DNA of 64,000 bases, taken from NCBI GenBank assembly GCA_023414355.1, contig JAEZOB010000040.1:287149-351148 (forward strand), in the 5' to 3' direction. The translations under genes were made by a program, and so were the position numbers. Shown here in pieces: positions 25,910-35,487 of this stretch. Below the pieces are notes generated by a model. That model saw only the letters and a list, made by a program, of their open reading frames with translations, had not been told where the DNA came from and did no database searches. This stretch comes from Bacillota bacterium. GTDB lineage: Bacteria > Bacillota > Clostridia > Lachnospirales > Lachnospiraceae. Position 1 is the first letter of the stretch, and every line of letters starts with the position of its first letter.

Positions 25910-27289
25910 ATGAAAATTTTGAAAGATAAATACTATTTTGGAGACCGGCAATTTTATAAAAAGGCGTTAGTAATCGGAGTTCCTGTTATGCTGCAATCAC
26001 TGATTCAAAGTCTTGTGTCGCTGATTGACAGCTTTATGGTATCGGGTCTTGGAGATATCAAGATGTCAGGTGTTAATATTTCAGGACAGATTTTATTTAT
26101 CTTTATGGTATTACAAAATGCTATTTGTACCTCGGGCGGTATTTTTCTTACACAGTTTTCCGGAGCTAAGGATAAGAAGGGTATGCAGCAGTCATTTGCA
26201 TTTAAAATCGTAACCTCCTTCTTCTTGTTAATTATATATTTTCTAATAACCATGGTCTTTACAAGAAACATACTAAGCCTTATGGTTATTGGAAATACAC
26301 AAGCGGATTTGATCTTAGATCAAGGAGAGGGGTACATGTTCTTAATGGGCTTCATTGGCGTGCCTTCAATCATTTCCTATATCATCGCTTCCTCCTACAG
26401 GGAGATAGGCAAGGTAAAAGCTCCACTGATGATCTCGGTGACTGCTGTATTAATCAATACTTTCTTAAACTGGGGATTAATCTATGGAAACTTAGGTATG
26501 CCAAGACTTGAAATAAAGGGAGCAGCATATGCTACCATTATCGCTAGAACGATTGAAATGATCCTATTTATTGTTTATACGATCATAGATAAACCGGACT
26601 TCATCGGGTTTTCAGCACTCAAACATATTGATTTTAAAATGTTCGGACAGATTCTGAGAAAAGGCTCCATGATTATCCTCTCGCAGATGATGTGGGTTGT
26701 CTCAGAAAGTATTTCGGCAGCGATTTATAATGGCAGGGGTGGGGCTGATGTAGTATCTGGCATGGCAGCAAGCTTTGCTATAGCAAATCTGTTATTTGTA
26801 TCCTTTGCGGGCATTACCACTGCCACAGGGGTCATGATTGGCAAATCACTTGGCAGTAATCAATTAAATCAAGCAAGACAGGAAAAAGTATGGATGCTAT
26901 CTGCAGCAGTAGTATTTGGATGCTTTATGTGCCTAGTCGGCTTTAGTACGACAGCACTTGTACCAATCGTATTTGGCAGCTTAAGTCAGAATGCACAAAA
27001 TATCTGCAAAGGTATGCTGATGCTAATTTCAATGCTCATGCCATTATGGACTTATGTAAATACCCAGTTGGCTGTTTCACGGGCAGGTGGAGATACAAAG
27101 GTCTGCATGTGGGTAGATGGAGGTACATCCCTAGTTATAATTCCTATGCTGTTTCTTATGGCTGCCTTCACGAATTGGAATCCAATCACCATGTATCTGG
27201 TAGTAAAGCTCTTTGATGTCGGTAAAATCATGATCGCTCATTTTGAATTAAAGAAGGAGAGATGGGTGGTCAATCTTTCTGAGAAATAA
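25910..27289 (+). CDS. MATE family efflux transporter
   Basis: This is a 459-residue integral membrane protein with about 12 helices. MATE features include the N-terminal GVPVMLQSLIQSLVSLIDSFMVSGLG and the repeat-half start at GSMIILSQMMWVVSESIS. MATE proteins export cationic drugs or metabolites in exchange for sodium ions or protons. The ATG at 25910 has GAGGAGAG 6-7 bases upstream, while the longer frame from 25868 has no SD. It is divergent from an AraC regulator and followed by a hairpin terminator. Confidence 0.9.
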   Translation: MKILKDKYYFGDRQFYKKALVIGVPVMLQSLIQSLVSLIDSFMVSGLGDIKMSGVNISGQILFIFMVLQNAICTSGGIFLTQFSGAKDKKGMQQSFAFKIVTSFFLLIIYFLITMVFTRNILSLMVIGNTQADLILDQGEGYMFLMGFIGVPSIISYIIASSYREIGKVKAPLMISVTAVLINTFLNWGLIYGNLGMPRLEIKGAAYATIIARTIEMILFIVYTIIDKPDFIGFSALKHIDFKMFGQILRKGSMIILSQMMWVVSESISAAIYNGRGGADVVSGMAASFAIANLLFVSFAGITTATGVMIGKSLGSNQLNQARQEKVWMLSAAVVFGCFMCLVGFSTTALVPIVFGSLSQNAQNICKGMLMLISMLMPLWTYVNTQLAVSRAGGDTKVCMWVDGGTSLVIIPMLFLMAAFTNWNPITMYLVVKLFDVGKIMIAHFELKKERWVVNLSEK

Positions 27290-27409
27290 CCTAATTTAAT
27301 TAAAAAGAACCAGCGCATGAATATCAATTTGGAATTAGTTCTTACAGGAATGCTTAATTAAAAATGAAAATATGATTGCCAAGTATGTAAATAAGTGGTA
27401 GCATAAGAA

Positions 27410-27442
27410 AAATGTTCTTGATCGGTATCAAGAACGTTTTAT
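27410..27442 (+). terminator. Rho-independent terminator
   Basis: GTTCTTGAT-CGGT-ATCAAGAAC is a perfect 9-bp stem followed by GTTTTATT. It is preceded by AAAAAT, so might work on both strands. It separates the MATE gene from argC. Confidence 0.7.
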
Positions 27443-27519
27443 TGAATACATGATACATAAATAACTACAAAGCAGATATTATGAATACACGATACAAAAA
27501 ATCCACGAAGCAGATTTTT
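27442..27519. repeat. 39-bp tandem repeat in the argC leader
   Basis: Two adjacent copies begin TGAATACAYGATACA (27443 and 27482) and end in GAAGCAGAT or AAAGCAGAT before a T-run in the second. The TGAAT start recalls half of an ArgR box, so it might be an arginine-repressor site; this is a guess. Confidence 0.45.
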
Positions 27520-27543
27520 TTGTATAGGTAAAGGAGTGGAAAA

Positions 27544-28599
27544 ATGATTAAAGTAGGGATACTTGGAGCTTCAGGTTATATGGGGGGAGAGGTTTTACGA
27601 ATTTTGCTGGAGCATCCGGAGGTCAAAATAGAATGGATAACAAGCAGAGGGGATAAACCTGTAGAGTATTATCATAAGAACTTTTTTGGTATGGGACTTA
27701 AGTTTATTAAAGCGGAAGAGATTACACCCTGTGATATTATTTTCTCAGCATTACCTTCCGGTCAGATCATGAAACAGGCAAGAAGTCTGATAGAGCAAGG
27801 AACAAAAGTGATCGATCTTGGTGCTGATTTCAGACTGAAGAACCGAAGCGATTGGGAGAGAATTTATGGTAAGGCTCATACAGATTGGGGAATAGTAGAA
27901 GAAGCAATTTACGGTATTCCTGAATTTCACAGAGAGGAAATCCGTAATGCCAGAGTAATTGCAAATCCGGGCTGTTTTTCCTCTGCTGCAATCCTTGGAT
28001 TAGCTCCATTGGTGCATCATAATTTGATTGATACTAAGAAGATAATAGTGGATGGTCTTTCGGGAACAGCAGGAGCGGGTGCGGAGACTGACCGGGCGAT
28101 TCACCATCCGGAGATCAGTAACAATATTGTACCGTACAATGTGGTTGACCATAGACATACCTATGAGATAGAGCAAGAACTAAGTGCCATTGGCAATACT
28201 GATGTAGTAGTTCATTTTACTACCTCCTATGTACCCATCACCAGAGGAATTTTAGATATTTGCCATTGCTTCCCTGTTACGGAGGTAAGTAGAGATGAGT
28301 TAATTCATCTATATAAAGAATATTATAAAGAGGAAGCATTCATAAGAATTATGGATATACCGAAAGAGGAAAATGCTTCATGGCAGTACATTCCATACCC
28401 TTGGGTATCGGCGGTATCAGGAACAAATTATTGCCATATTGGCCTAGACATTGACGAGCGAAGAGGACGAATTGTGGTATTCTGCGTACTTGATAGCATA
28501 GGCAAAGGCGGAGCACATGCGGCAGTGCAAAATATGAATTTAATATTTGGACTGGATGAAATGACAGGCTTAAGAAGAACAGGCTTACATCCTTATTAA
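27544..28599 (+). CDS. argC: N-acetyl-gamma-glutamyl-phosphate reductase
   Basis: This is a 351-residue protein that makes N-acetylglutamate semialdehyde from the acyl phosphate with NADPH, the third step of arginine synthesis. The Rossmann motif GILGASGYMGGEVLRI starts it, and the catalytic cysteine is C144 in NPGCFSSA. SGTAGAGAETDRAIHHPE and HRHTYEIEQEL fit the family. Size is normal. AAGGAG precedes the ATG. The other arginine genes (argJBDF) are not next to it, unlike many clostridia, so it is a lone gene here. The tandem repeat upstream may be its control region. Confidence 0.93.
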   Translation: MIKVGILGASGYMGGEVLRILLEHPEVKIEWITSRGDKPVEYYHKNFFGMGLKFIKAEEITPCDIIFSALPSGQIMKQARSLIEQGTKVIDLGADFRLKNRSDWERIYGKAHTDWGIVEEAIYGIPEFHREEIRNARVIANPGCFSSAAILGLAPLVHHNLIDTKKIIVDGLSGTAGAGAETDRAIHHPEISNNIVPYNVVDHRHTYEIEQELSAIGNTDVVVHFTTSYVPITRGILDICHCFPVTEVSRDELIHLYKEYYKEEAFIRIMDIPKEENASWQYIPYPWVSAVSGTNYCHIGLDIDERRGRIVVFCVLDSIGKGGAHAAVQNMNLIFGLDEMTGLRRTGLHPY

Positions 28600-28658
28600 A
28601 AGGGTCTTATTTTTTATACTAAAATTTCTTTTATCATAATTTATACAGGAGATCGATT

Positions 28659-28985
28659 ATGATGTCGAAATTATTAAAGAACCTTTTGGGTGAAAAATTC
28701 ACCGAGAGTGATGAAAAATATGCAAAAATAAATTTTTCGATTGTGATTCTTATGTTTATTACTTCTGGTGTGATGTTATTTTTTCTGCCAGAGCAACTTC
28801 CCATTCTGCATAATGGATCGATTGAATATCCGATACCCAGCTATTTGGGTGTTTGGCTGCTTCCCATGATTGCGCTATTTATTAATATTAGCTTTATTAA
28901 GCAAAACCGCCTTTCTAAGATAAACAGTCTGATGTTTGGAATTGCTTTCATTGGTATGATAATCTATTATATCACTTTGATGTAA
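28659..28985 (+). CDS. Small DUF1648-like membrane protein
   Basis: This is a 108-residue protein with three predicted transmembrane helices (INFSIVILMFITSGVMLFF, LGVWLLPMIALFINISF, LMFGIAFIGMIIYYITL). The extracytoplasmic stretch LPEQLPILHNGSIEYP is like the DUF1648 motif found at the start of SdpI-type immunity proteins. It could be a truncated SdpI-like protein or a stand-alone family member. AGGAGA precedes the double ATG. Confidence 0.6.
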   Translation: MMSKLLKNLLGEKFTESDEKYAKINFSIVILMFITSGVMLFFLPEQLPILHNGSIEYPIPSYLGVWLLPMIALFINISFIKQNRLSKINSLMFGIAFIGMIIYYITLM

Positions 28986-28997
28986 AGGATTAACACT

Positions 28998-29027
28998 ATT
29001 GACAAATTGTCAGTGATGTTATACCAT
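28998..29027 (+). promoter_or_regulatory. tetR promoter with overlapping operator palindrome
   Basis: TTGACA (28999-29004) and TACCAT (29022-29027) are 17 bases apart. The -35 box is part of the palindrome TGACAAATTGTCA (29000-29012), which recurs at 29719-29731 before the ABC operon. Confidence 0.65.
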
Positions 29028-29056
29028 AACTAAAAGTAACAAGAAAGGAATGACAC

Positions 29057-29668
29057 ATGAGGGAGGTCAAACAACCGGAAGTTCGTAAGGCTGAAATTGT
29101 AGCAGCAGCAAAAAACTTGTTCATGCAAAAGGGCTATTTACATGTTACTACGCAGGATATTGTTGACGACTTGAAGATTTCCCGTGGGTTGCTTTATTAT
29201 CACTTTAAATCTAAGGAAGATATTTTAAAGTACATTGTGGAGTTGGAAGCTGTAAAAGTCGAAACTCTTCTTAAAAAAATTACATATAGTGATACTTTAT
29301 CGGCCGTTGAAAAAGTCAATCAATTTATTGAGGCCACGATTATACCGGCATCTGCGGATACGCCGGAAAATAGGGCCTTACAGGAAACGATCCAATTACA
29401 GGAAAACACCTATATGACTGACCAGATCTATCTCAGAATGACGGAAACTATGGCAATATATTTCAGCGACATCATAGAGCAGGGAAATAAAGAAGGTATT
29501 TTCAATGTCAGTAATGCTAAAGAAACATCGGTGTTTTTGATGAATGCATATCTATTTACGCTAAACAGCAGAGATTTTCATGTCAGTGATACTGAAGTTG
29601 CTAGAAAATATCTTTCCGTATTTCGCGATATTTTAGAAAAGGCATTACAATCTAAATACAGAATATAA
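29057..29668 (+). CDS. TetR family transcriptional regulator
   Basis: This is a 203-residue protein with the N-terminal TetR HTH (KAEIVAAAKNLFMQKGYLHVTTQDIVDDLKISRGLLYYHFKSKEDIL) and an all-helical ligand-binding part. The same palindrome lies in its own promoter and directly upstream of the next operon. It therefore very probably represses itself and the PLDc_N-ABC genes, releasing them when it binds an inducer. The ATG has AAAGGA upstream. Confidence 0.9.
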   Translation: MREVKQPEVRKAEIVAAAKNLFMQKGYLHVTTQDIVDDLKISRGLLYYHFKSKEDILKYIVELEAVKVETLLKKITYSDTLSAVEKVNQFIEATIIPASADTPENRALQETIQLQENTYMTDQIYLRMTETMAIYFSDIIEQGNKEGIFNVSNAKETSVFLMNAYLFTLNSRDFHVSDTEVARKYLSVFRDILEKALQSKYRI

Positions 29669-29713
29669 GAACTATAATATCATCGGTACAGCCGTTGATA
29701 TTATTTTTACACA

Positions 29714-29732
29714 TTGACTGACAAATTGTCAG
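29714..29732 (+). promoter_or_regulatory. TetR operator before the ABC exporter operon
   Basis: CTGACAAATTGTCAG is a 15-base palindrome with 13 bases identical to the site at 29000. It lies 21 bases before the start codon of the next gene. Confidence 0.65.
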
Positions 29733-29753
29733 TAGAAAGAAAGGAGAATAAAT

Positions 29754-29984
29754 ATGGGAATTCATATTAGCTTTGAGCAGATGTTAACACTGTTGCCACT
29801 ACTTGCACCAATCATTTTATTGCAGTTTGTATTAATTATTTCATCATTGATTAGTATCCTGCGAAAGCAGGCATCGTTCGATAAGAAACTGATATGGTTG
29901 GTCGTGATTTTGGTAGTTACACTTATTGGTCCGGTCATTTATTTCGCAATCGGTTCAAAACAACTTGATCAAGAAAATATCTGA
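29754..29984 (+). CDS. PLDc_N domain membrane protein (76 aa)
   Basis: This is a 76-residue protein with two transmembrane helices (LLAPIILLQFVLIISSLISI and LIWLVVILVVTLIGPVIYFAIG). It matches the PLDc_N type, the short membrane anchor of cardiolipin synthases that also occurs alone next to ABC exporters. AAAGGAG precedes the ATG. It is the first gene of the TetR-controlled operon, and the ABC ATPase starts 15 bases after its stop. Confidence 0.8.
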   Translation: MGIHISFEQMLTLLPLLAPIILLQFVLIISSLISILRKQASFDKKLIWLVVILVVTLIGPVIYFAIGSKQLDQENI

Positions 29985-29999
29985 TTGAAAGGGATAATG

Positions 30000-30920
30000 A
30001 TGAATGCAATAGAAACCTATGACTTAACGAAACGATATGGCTCTCAGGAAGCTGTAAAAAACCTTAATTTAAAAATCCCGGAAGGAGCTATCTGTGGCTT
30101 TTTGGGGAAGAATGGGGCTGGTAAAACAACTACCATTAAAATGCTGGTTGGATTATCACGCCCCACCTCCGGAGAAATCCTAATTCAAGGCCAAAAGCGT
30201 ATTTATGAAAAACAAGATAATTTGAATATAGGATATCTGCCGGATGTTCCAAGCTTTTATCACTATTTCTCTGCCCGGGAATATCTTGACTTTTGCGGAA
30301 GGTTTTATGGGTTAAAAAAAGCAGAGCGAGACAAATGCATCTGTGGGCTGCTTAAGCAGGTTGGGCTGGAAGATACCAGAACTGCGATTGGCGGATACTC
30401 TCGCGGAATGAAACAGAGACTGGGCATTGCACAAGCTCTGATGAATTCACCCCAAATTATTTTTTTGGATGAGCCTATTAGCGCTCTCGATCCAATAGGA
30501 CGACATGATGTCATGGAACTAATTCAGTCACTTCGTGGACGTGTAACAGTGTTCTTTTCAACTCATATTCTTTCAGATGTCGAGAGCACCTGTGATTATG
30601 CAGTAATTATGGATCATGGGAAAATAATTCTTTCTGATGCTGTTGAGAATATTAAGGCAAGCTATACAGGAAATGCTGCATTTCTTCGGCTTCACTCTTC
30701 AGAAGAAAGTGATAGATTTTTACAGGTAATCAATCATTGTGAAGAGATTAAATATGATAAATGTGGATTAAGAGATTTCAAATTGTGCGCTGCTAATATA
30801 ATCTCGTTAAGTAAGAAGCTGCCGGAGCTACTCATAAAAGCAGATGCAATATTGGAAAATTATCAGGTCTATACTCCCTCATTAGAGGAGATTTTCATAG
30901 AGGTGACTTCATATGAATAG
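30000..30920 (+). CDS. ABC transporter ATP-binding protein
   Basis: This is a 306-residue ABC-2 type ATPase. Walker A is GKNGAGKTT, the signature is YSRGMKQRLGIA, Walker B is IIFLDEPISALD, and the H-loop is STHILSD. A C-terminal part of about 90 residues follows, usual for drug or peptide exporters of the CcmA/YhaQ kind. ATG 30000 has AAAGGGA 5 bases upstream; another ATG is one codon earlier. It overlaps the permease gene by 8 bases, so the two are translationally coupled. Confidence 0.92.
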   Translation: MNAIETYDLTKRYGSQEAVKNLNLKIPEGAICGFLGKNGAGKTTTIKMLVGLSRPTSGEILIQGQKRIYEKQDNLNIGYLPDVPSFYHYFSAREYLDFCGRFYGLKKAERDKCICGLLKQVGLEDTRTAIGGYSRGMKQRLGIAQALMNSPQIIFLDEPISALDPIGRHDVMELIQSLRGRVTVFFSTHILSDVESTCDYAVIMDHGKIILSDAVENIKASYTGNAAFLRLHSSEESDRFLQVINHCEEIKYDKCGLRDFKLCAANIISLSKKLPELLIKADAILENYQVYTPSLEEIFIEVTSYE

Positions 30921-31677
30921 TTTTGTGGCATTTTATAGAAAGGAATGGACGGAGCTTCGTAGGACGAAAAGATTGTATGCATTACTGGGGATTTTTGTAT
31001 TATTCGGAATGGTTAGCCCATTTCTTGCCAGATACATGAAAGAAATAATTTCGGCTTCAATGGGAAGCTCTGCCCTTATATTGATCTCTACGCCTGTGTG
31101 GTCAGACAGTTGGAAGCAGTTTTATAATAATTTATCACAAATGGGAGGGATCTCTGTTCTCCTAATATTCATGAGTAGCATCTGCGGAGAGAAACAAGCT
31201 AAGACAGCAGCGTTACTCTTTACAAAAAATCTTTCACCGGCTGAGTTCCTGATAGCAAAGTTTATGGCAGCAGTAGGATCAGTTTTACTAGCTTTTCTTT
31301 CTGCAGTACTTCTTTGTTGGGGATATACCTACTATCTGTTTGGCTATGCCGGTGAATGGAAAGATATTCTGGAAGGGGCATTTATTTATATCATATTTAT
31401 GGTGACACTTCTAAGCATTGTGATGCTCGCAAGTACGTTTGCGATGACTACGGCCTTTGCCGCAATGTTTGCCTTTGCAGGATATCTGGTTTTGATTCTG
31501 TCAGCATATCTTCCGTTGGTGGGATCGCTGATGCCGGGCTCACTTCTCCCTATGACGATATCTGTTGTTATTAATGGAAGCTTAATTATTATATTGCCTC
31601 AAATACTCATAGCTTTGATGATCAGTTCCGTTTGTGTCTTTGTTTCCATAAGTGTTTTAAAACATCAGGAAATATGA
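30913..31677 (+). CDS. ABC-2 type transporter permease
   Basis: This is a 254-residue membrane protein with six predicted helices and the N-terminal FYRKEWTELRRTKRLYAL typical of ABC-2 permeases. It pairs with the ATPase that overlaps it. The exporter's substrate is unknown; TetR control and the PLDc_N partner suggest a toxic or membrane-active compound. GAGGTGA is the SD. Confidence 0.88.
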   Translation: MNSFVAFYRKEWTELRRTKRLYALLGIFVLFGMVSPFLARYMKEIISASMGSSALILISTPVWSDSWKQFYNNLSQMGGISVLLIFMSSICGEKQAKTAALLFTKNLSPAEFLIAKFMAAVGSVLLAFLSAVLLCWGYTYYLFGYAGEWKDILEGAFIYIIFMVTLLSIVMLASTFAMTTAFAAMFAFAGYLVLILSAYLPLVGSLMPGSLLPMTISVVINGSLIIILPQILIALMISSVCVFVSISVLKHQEI

Positions 31678-31802
31678 GTCTTATATGTACAGATAGATAT
31701 CAATTGTAAATAATTATTTGACAAGTATAAAACCATATGGCGAAGCAGTTGATGCGGAAGAGGATTGATCAGTAATTCGAAAAAAGACCTGGAGAAGGAT
31801 CT

Positions 31803-31854
31803 GAAGTGAGCCCCCAGAGGTTAGATTTTCGTCTAACCTCTGGGGGCTCACTTC
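31803..31854. terminator. Perfect 23-bp inverted repeat between convergent genes
   Basis: GAAGTGAGCCCCCAGAGG and five more bases pair perfectly with the other arm across a TTTTCG loop. There is no T-run on either side, unlike standard terminators. It sits between the ABC permease and the convergent c-di-GMP gene, so it may be a bidirectional terminator or a mobile palindrome. Confidence 0.55.
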
Positions 31855-31872
31855 ACTCCTGCTCTAAGCCTT

Positions 31873-34092
31873 TTATTCATCAAATTCTAATATTCTTTCC
31901 TTAATCACCAGTTGTATTAATTCCGGATCAAATTGCTTACCGGCATTATCGACCAGCTCTTTCATTGCTTCCTTATGCGTCATTGGTCTGTGATAAGGTC
32001 TTTCGCTTGTCATTGCATCGTAAGAATCTACGATGCTAAGTATTCTTGATTGGATCGGGATCTCTTTCCCCTTCAAGCCCCTCGGGTATCCATTCCCATC
32101 CCAGCGTTCATGATGAGCCAGAATATAATCCGAGATGCGAACGAACTCCGGCACAGATTGCGTGATTCTGCTACCGATTTCCGAGTGCCTTTTCATAATG
32201 ACCCATTCATCTTCATCCAATTTCCCGGGTTTATTAAGAATTGAATCCGGAACTCCGATTTTTCCGATGTCGTGTAATACACCCAACAACTCCAATTCCT
32301 GCAGCGTTGTTTGAGGTAAATTCATAACCTCTCCCATGTGTTTGCTAAGCTGCATCAATCGGTTGGCATGCTCTTCAGTCTCATGACTTCGTTCAAATAA
32401 TGTCTTTCTAAAGGATTCTAAAATTGAGTTTCGATAGCTTCGGCTGTTTAGCATTTTTTGAGTATACATCACTTCTTCTGCAGCATTGATCGTTTTTGCG
32501 ATTTCCTCATTATCATTTTTTCGAATCGCATAGCCTAAAGAAATGGATAATTTAATACTCATGCCGGTTAATTCGGCACATTTTTTTGTAATGCTTTCAC
32601 AAATTTCTTCCGTCTCTGCTGCATTCGTATTTGGCAATAGAATAAGGAACTCATCGCCTCCCCATCTTGCAACAATATCGGAAGAACGACATGATGCCAT
32701 AAGGATTTTAGAAGCCTCGATTAAGAAACGGTCGCCTTCATAATGTCCTAAGACATCATTTACCATCTTAAGGCCATTAATATCTCCCAAAATAATCGAA
32801 AGCGGGCAGTGCTCCAGCTCTTCAATCTGCTTCATTCTTTCTTCCATATACCTTCGATTATATAACCTTGTCAGACTGTCATGATAACTCAAATACAGAA
32901 ACTCATCTTGTTTAAGCTTTTTATCTGTAACATCGCGGAATACCATTACAACCCCTTGGATTTCACCATTCTCGCTTAAAATGGGTGCTGCACTGTCCTC
33001 AATAGCCCTTTTTTCTCCCTGCTTGGAGACAATCATAGTATGGTTTTCCATTTCGACTGTCTTCAGACCGAATAAAACTTCATCAATCGGATTTCTGCCT
33101 TCCATCCCTGTAATCTCGTTTTCAAGGGTCAGCACATGATGAACCTCTTTACCTAAAGCATCCTTGGCACTCCAACCTGTGAGTGCTTCCGCTACAGGAT
33201 TAATTAATGTGATTCTCTTATGTTGATCTGTAGTGATCACAGCATCTCCGATGGCAAGCAGCGTGATTTTGAGACGTTCTTTTTCATAATATAATTGTTG
33301 TTCCGCTTGTTTTTTCTTCGTGATATCTTCAAAGACTCCAAGAAGTCCAAAAACTTTTCCGTTGACATCCCGCAGCGGAACTTTTGATGTTCTGATCCAT
33401 CCTTGGTCTCCATTTGCATATATGTGCAGCTCTTCGATGTTTATTTTTGCATTTCCGCTTTTCATGATTTCTGCATCATCAGCTCTATATTTTTCTGATT
33501 GCTCAGAGGAAGGTGTATCATAATCATTTTTTCCAATCAGCTCTTCAGGTGTATTTTTACCCGCCTCTTTCGCAAAATATCGATTGCAGCCCAAAAAGTC
33601 AGAATTCAGATTCTTCCAAAAAATCGGCATCGGAATGGTGTCTAAAACTTTTTGCAATAATTCATTCGCCAGAATAAATTCATTCTCATTTTTTATCGAT
33701 TGTAATTTGAAGCGATTAATAATGATACAAATGATGATAGTCATAAGTGGAATGAAGATTCCCGGAAGAAGATACAATATACCACTAAGCATAATTTTAA
33801 CAAAAGTTAATAGACCTGAAATTGTGCAGAGCGAAATCGCAATCCAATACCCTCTCTTTATGGGTATTAACGTAATAAATATAATTGCTAATACCTGCCC
33901 TTGAGACAAGATAGCGGTTATTGTATATTTGTTAATGTTATAAATGAATTCTTGTTTTTGTAAGGATGTATAAATGATCAACATATTCAAGATGATATAA
34001 CAAAAAGAACATAAAAGTAATTGAAGCTTGTATAGAGTACTCGATTTATCCGTATTCTTTTTAATCATACTATCTTCATCGGTAATTCGCAT
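31873..34092 (-). CDS. Membrane PAS-PAS-GGDEF-HD-GYP cyclic-di-GMP protein
   Basis: This is a 739-residue protein. In order it has a membrane region of about five or six helices (about 20-155), two PAS domains (KVLDTIPMPIFWKNLNSDFLGC... and ...IGDAVITTDQHKRITLINPVAEALTGW), a GGDEF domain with an intact RWGGDEFLIL site, and an HD-GYP domain (LGVLHDIGKIG, HHERWDGNGYP). It can therefore both make and degrade c-di-GMP on paper, with PAS sensing. ATG 34092 has GGAGGAAAG upstream; the longer frame to 34167 has no SD. It is a single gene. Confidence 0.92.
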   Translation of the reverse strand: MRITDEDSMIKKNTDKSSTLYKLQLLLCSFCYIILNMLIIYTSLQKQEFIYNINKYTITAILSQGQVLAIIFITLIPIKRGYWIAISLCTISGLLTFVKIMLSGILYLLPGIFIPLMTIIICIIINRFKLQSIKNENEFILANELLQKVLDTIPMPIFWKNLNSDFLGCNRYFAKEAGKNTPEELIGKNDYDTPSSEQSEKYRADDAEIMKSGNAKINIEELHIYANGDQGWIRTSKVPLRDVNGKVFGLLGVFEDITKKKQAEQQLYYEKERLKITLLAIGDAVITTDQHKRITLINPVAEALTGWSAKDALGKEVHHVLTLENEITGMEGRNPIDEVLFGLKTVEMENHTMIVSKQGEKRAIEDSAAPILSENGEIQGVVMVFRDVTDKKLKQDEFLYLSYHDSLTRLYNRRYMEERMKQIEELEHCPLSIILGDINGLKMVNDVLGHYEGDRFLIEASKILMASCRSSDIVARWGGDEFLILLPNTNAAETEEICESITKKCAELTGMSIKLSISLGYAIRKNDNEEIAKTINAAEEVMYTQKMLNSRSYRNSILESFRKTLFERSHETEEHANRLMQLSKHMGEVMNLPQTTLQELELLGVLHDIGKIGVPDSILNKPGKLDEDEWVIMKRHSEIGSRITQSVPEFVRISDYILAHHERWDGNGYPRGLKGKEIPIQSRILSIVDSYDAMTSERPYHRPMTHKEAMKELVDNAGKQFDPELIQLVIKERILEFDE

Positions 34093-34381
34093 TGTTTTCA
34101 CTTTCCTCCATAAGAAAATCAGTCTCCGTAAAATAACACACCTATGATCCGCTTCATGTGGTATCATTCAAACTATTTATCTATTATACTATTATCCGAC
34201 AGTATTTTCAATTCACACTTCCAAAATTTTGGAACGAAATATGATGCCGGAAACCTCTTCCCATAATGTACCTAATCGGGTAAAATATGATAAAGAAGCA
34301 ATTTATTTCAATAGAAGCAATCATGAATCCTTTGGGAGAATCTTCAGCAACCGGATACGGTGGAAAAGGAGTTCCAAAACT

Positions 34382-34972
34382 ATGAATTTAGAAGAGCAAA
34401 GAGCATTGATCTTGAGTGGTAAGATGTATAATGACTTAACAAAAGAACTGATTGAAGCAAGAGAAAAGACGGTATTTTTAACAAATGAATATAATGCAAG
34501 TTTTGGTAAGTTATCATCCGAGCGAGAGGCTATCTTAAAAAGGCTACTGAAATCCATAGGTAGTGAGGTTTATTTTGAACCAACTTTTCGTTGTGAATTT
34601 GGCTTTCATATTACGATAGGCAATCACTTTTATGCAAATTTTGACTGTGTAATGCTGGATGGTGGTGGGATTGAAATAGGTGACAACGTATTATTCGGAC
34701 CGAGGGTTGGTATCTACACAACAAACCATGCTGCGGATGCATGGGAACGTGTCAACGGAGCTTGCTATGCGAAGCCTGTTAAGATCGGAAATAATGTGTG
34801 GATTGGTGCCGGAGTGCATATTAATCAAGGGGTGACGATTGGAGATAATACAATCATTGGTTCAGGAAGTGTTGTTACGAAAGATATTCCGGCAAATGTT
34901 GTTGCCGCCGGTGTTCCATGCAAGGTGATACGTGAGATAACAGAAAAGGATAGGACGGGTTATCAACCATAA
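34382..34972 (+). CDS. Maltose/galactoside O-acetyltransferase-like hexapeptide-repeat enzyme
   Basis: This is a 196-residue protein. The N-terminal Mac domain is followed by a left-handed beta-helix of hexapeptide repeats (IEIGDNVLFGPRVGIYTTNH with the catalytic His, then VKIGNNVWIGAGVHINQGVTIG). It transfers acetyl from acetyl-CoA to a sugar. ATG 34382 has AAGGAG 11 bases upstream; the frame extends to 34229, but that part is unlike the family and probably not translated. It is a lone gene. Confidence 0.85.
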   Translation: MNLEEQRALILSGKMYNDLTKELIEAREKTVFLTNEYNASFGKLSSEREAILKRLLKSIGSEVYFEPTFRCEFGFHITIGNHFYANFDCVMLDGGGIEIGDNVLFGPRVGIYTTNHAADAWERVNGACYAKPVKIGNNVWIGAGVHINQGVTIGDNTIIGSGSVVTKDIPANVVAAGVPCKVIREITEKDRTGYQP

Positions 34973-35487
34973 CACCTGTAACTGGCCATGACTTATTCTG
35001 TTACAAAATCTATGGAGTGATAAAATAATAAGAGATTAACGAGGTGGGTTAATAAGGGATCAGATTGGAGGGAGACAATAATCAAGCAATCGGTAAAACA
35101 GACCGATCTTAAAGAAAATGTATTTGTACAAAATAGTAACGGTATCATTGCTTTTATTTCACCGATAGATGATCGGATAGGGAAAGCGGCATTTAATAAT
35201 ACATACAGTCAGAAAGCAGGGATCATAATTTGAGATTCTTTGGGCGATAAAACAGCTAAAATTCTGCCACCATCTCTTTATTTTAGCAGCTATTTATTCT
35301 TACAGAGTATTGGATAAACAAGGAGACTTAGCAGCATCCAAGAATGCTCCGTTACATATGAATGATTAACCAGGACTTCTTTATTTGAAATATTAAGCAT
35401 AACGTTTTTTTCTGACAAATGTGTGCATGGAATATCAAGAAAACATTGCAGGTATCTGATGGTATTGTACCTGTAGGAGGTGAGGAT
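34973..35487. other. Gene-free stretch with coding debris
   Basis: There is no intact gene here. From about 35079 to 35233 one frame is open for some 50 codons (VFVQNSNGIIAFISPIDD and more) behind a GGAGGGAG, but with no ATG, GTG or TTG start, so it looks like a gene remnant. The rest is plain AT-rich DNA. Confidence 0.35.
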
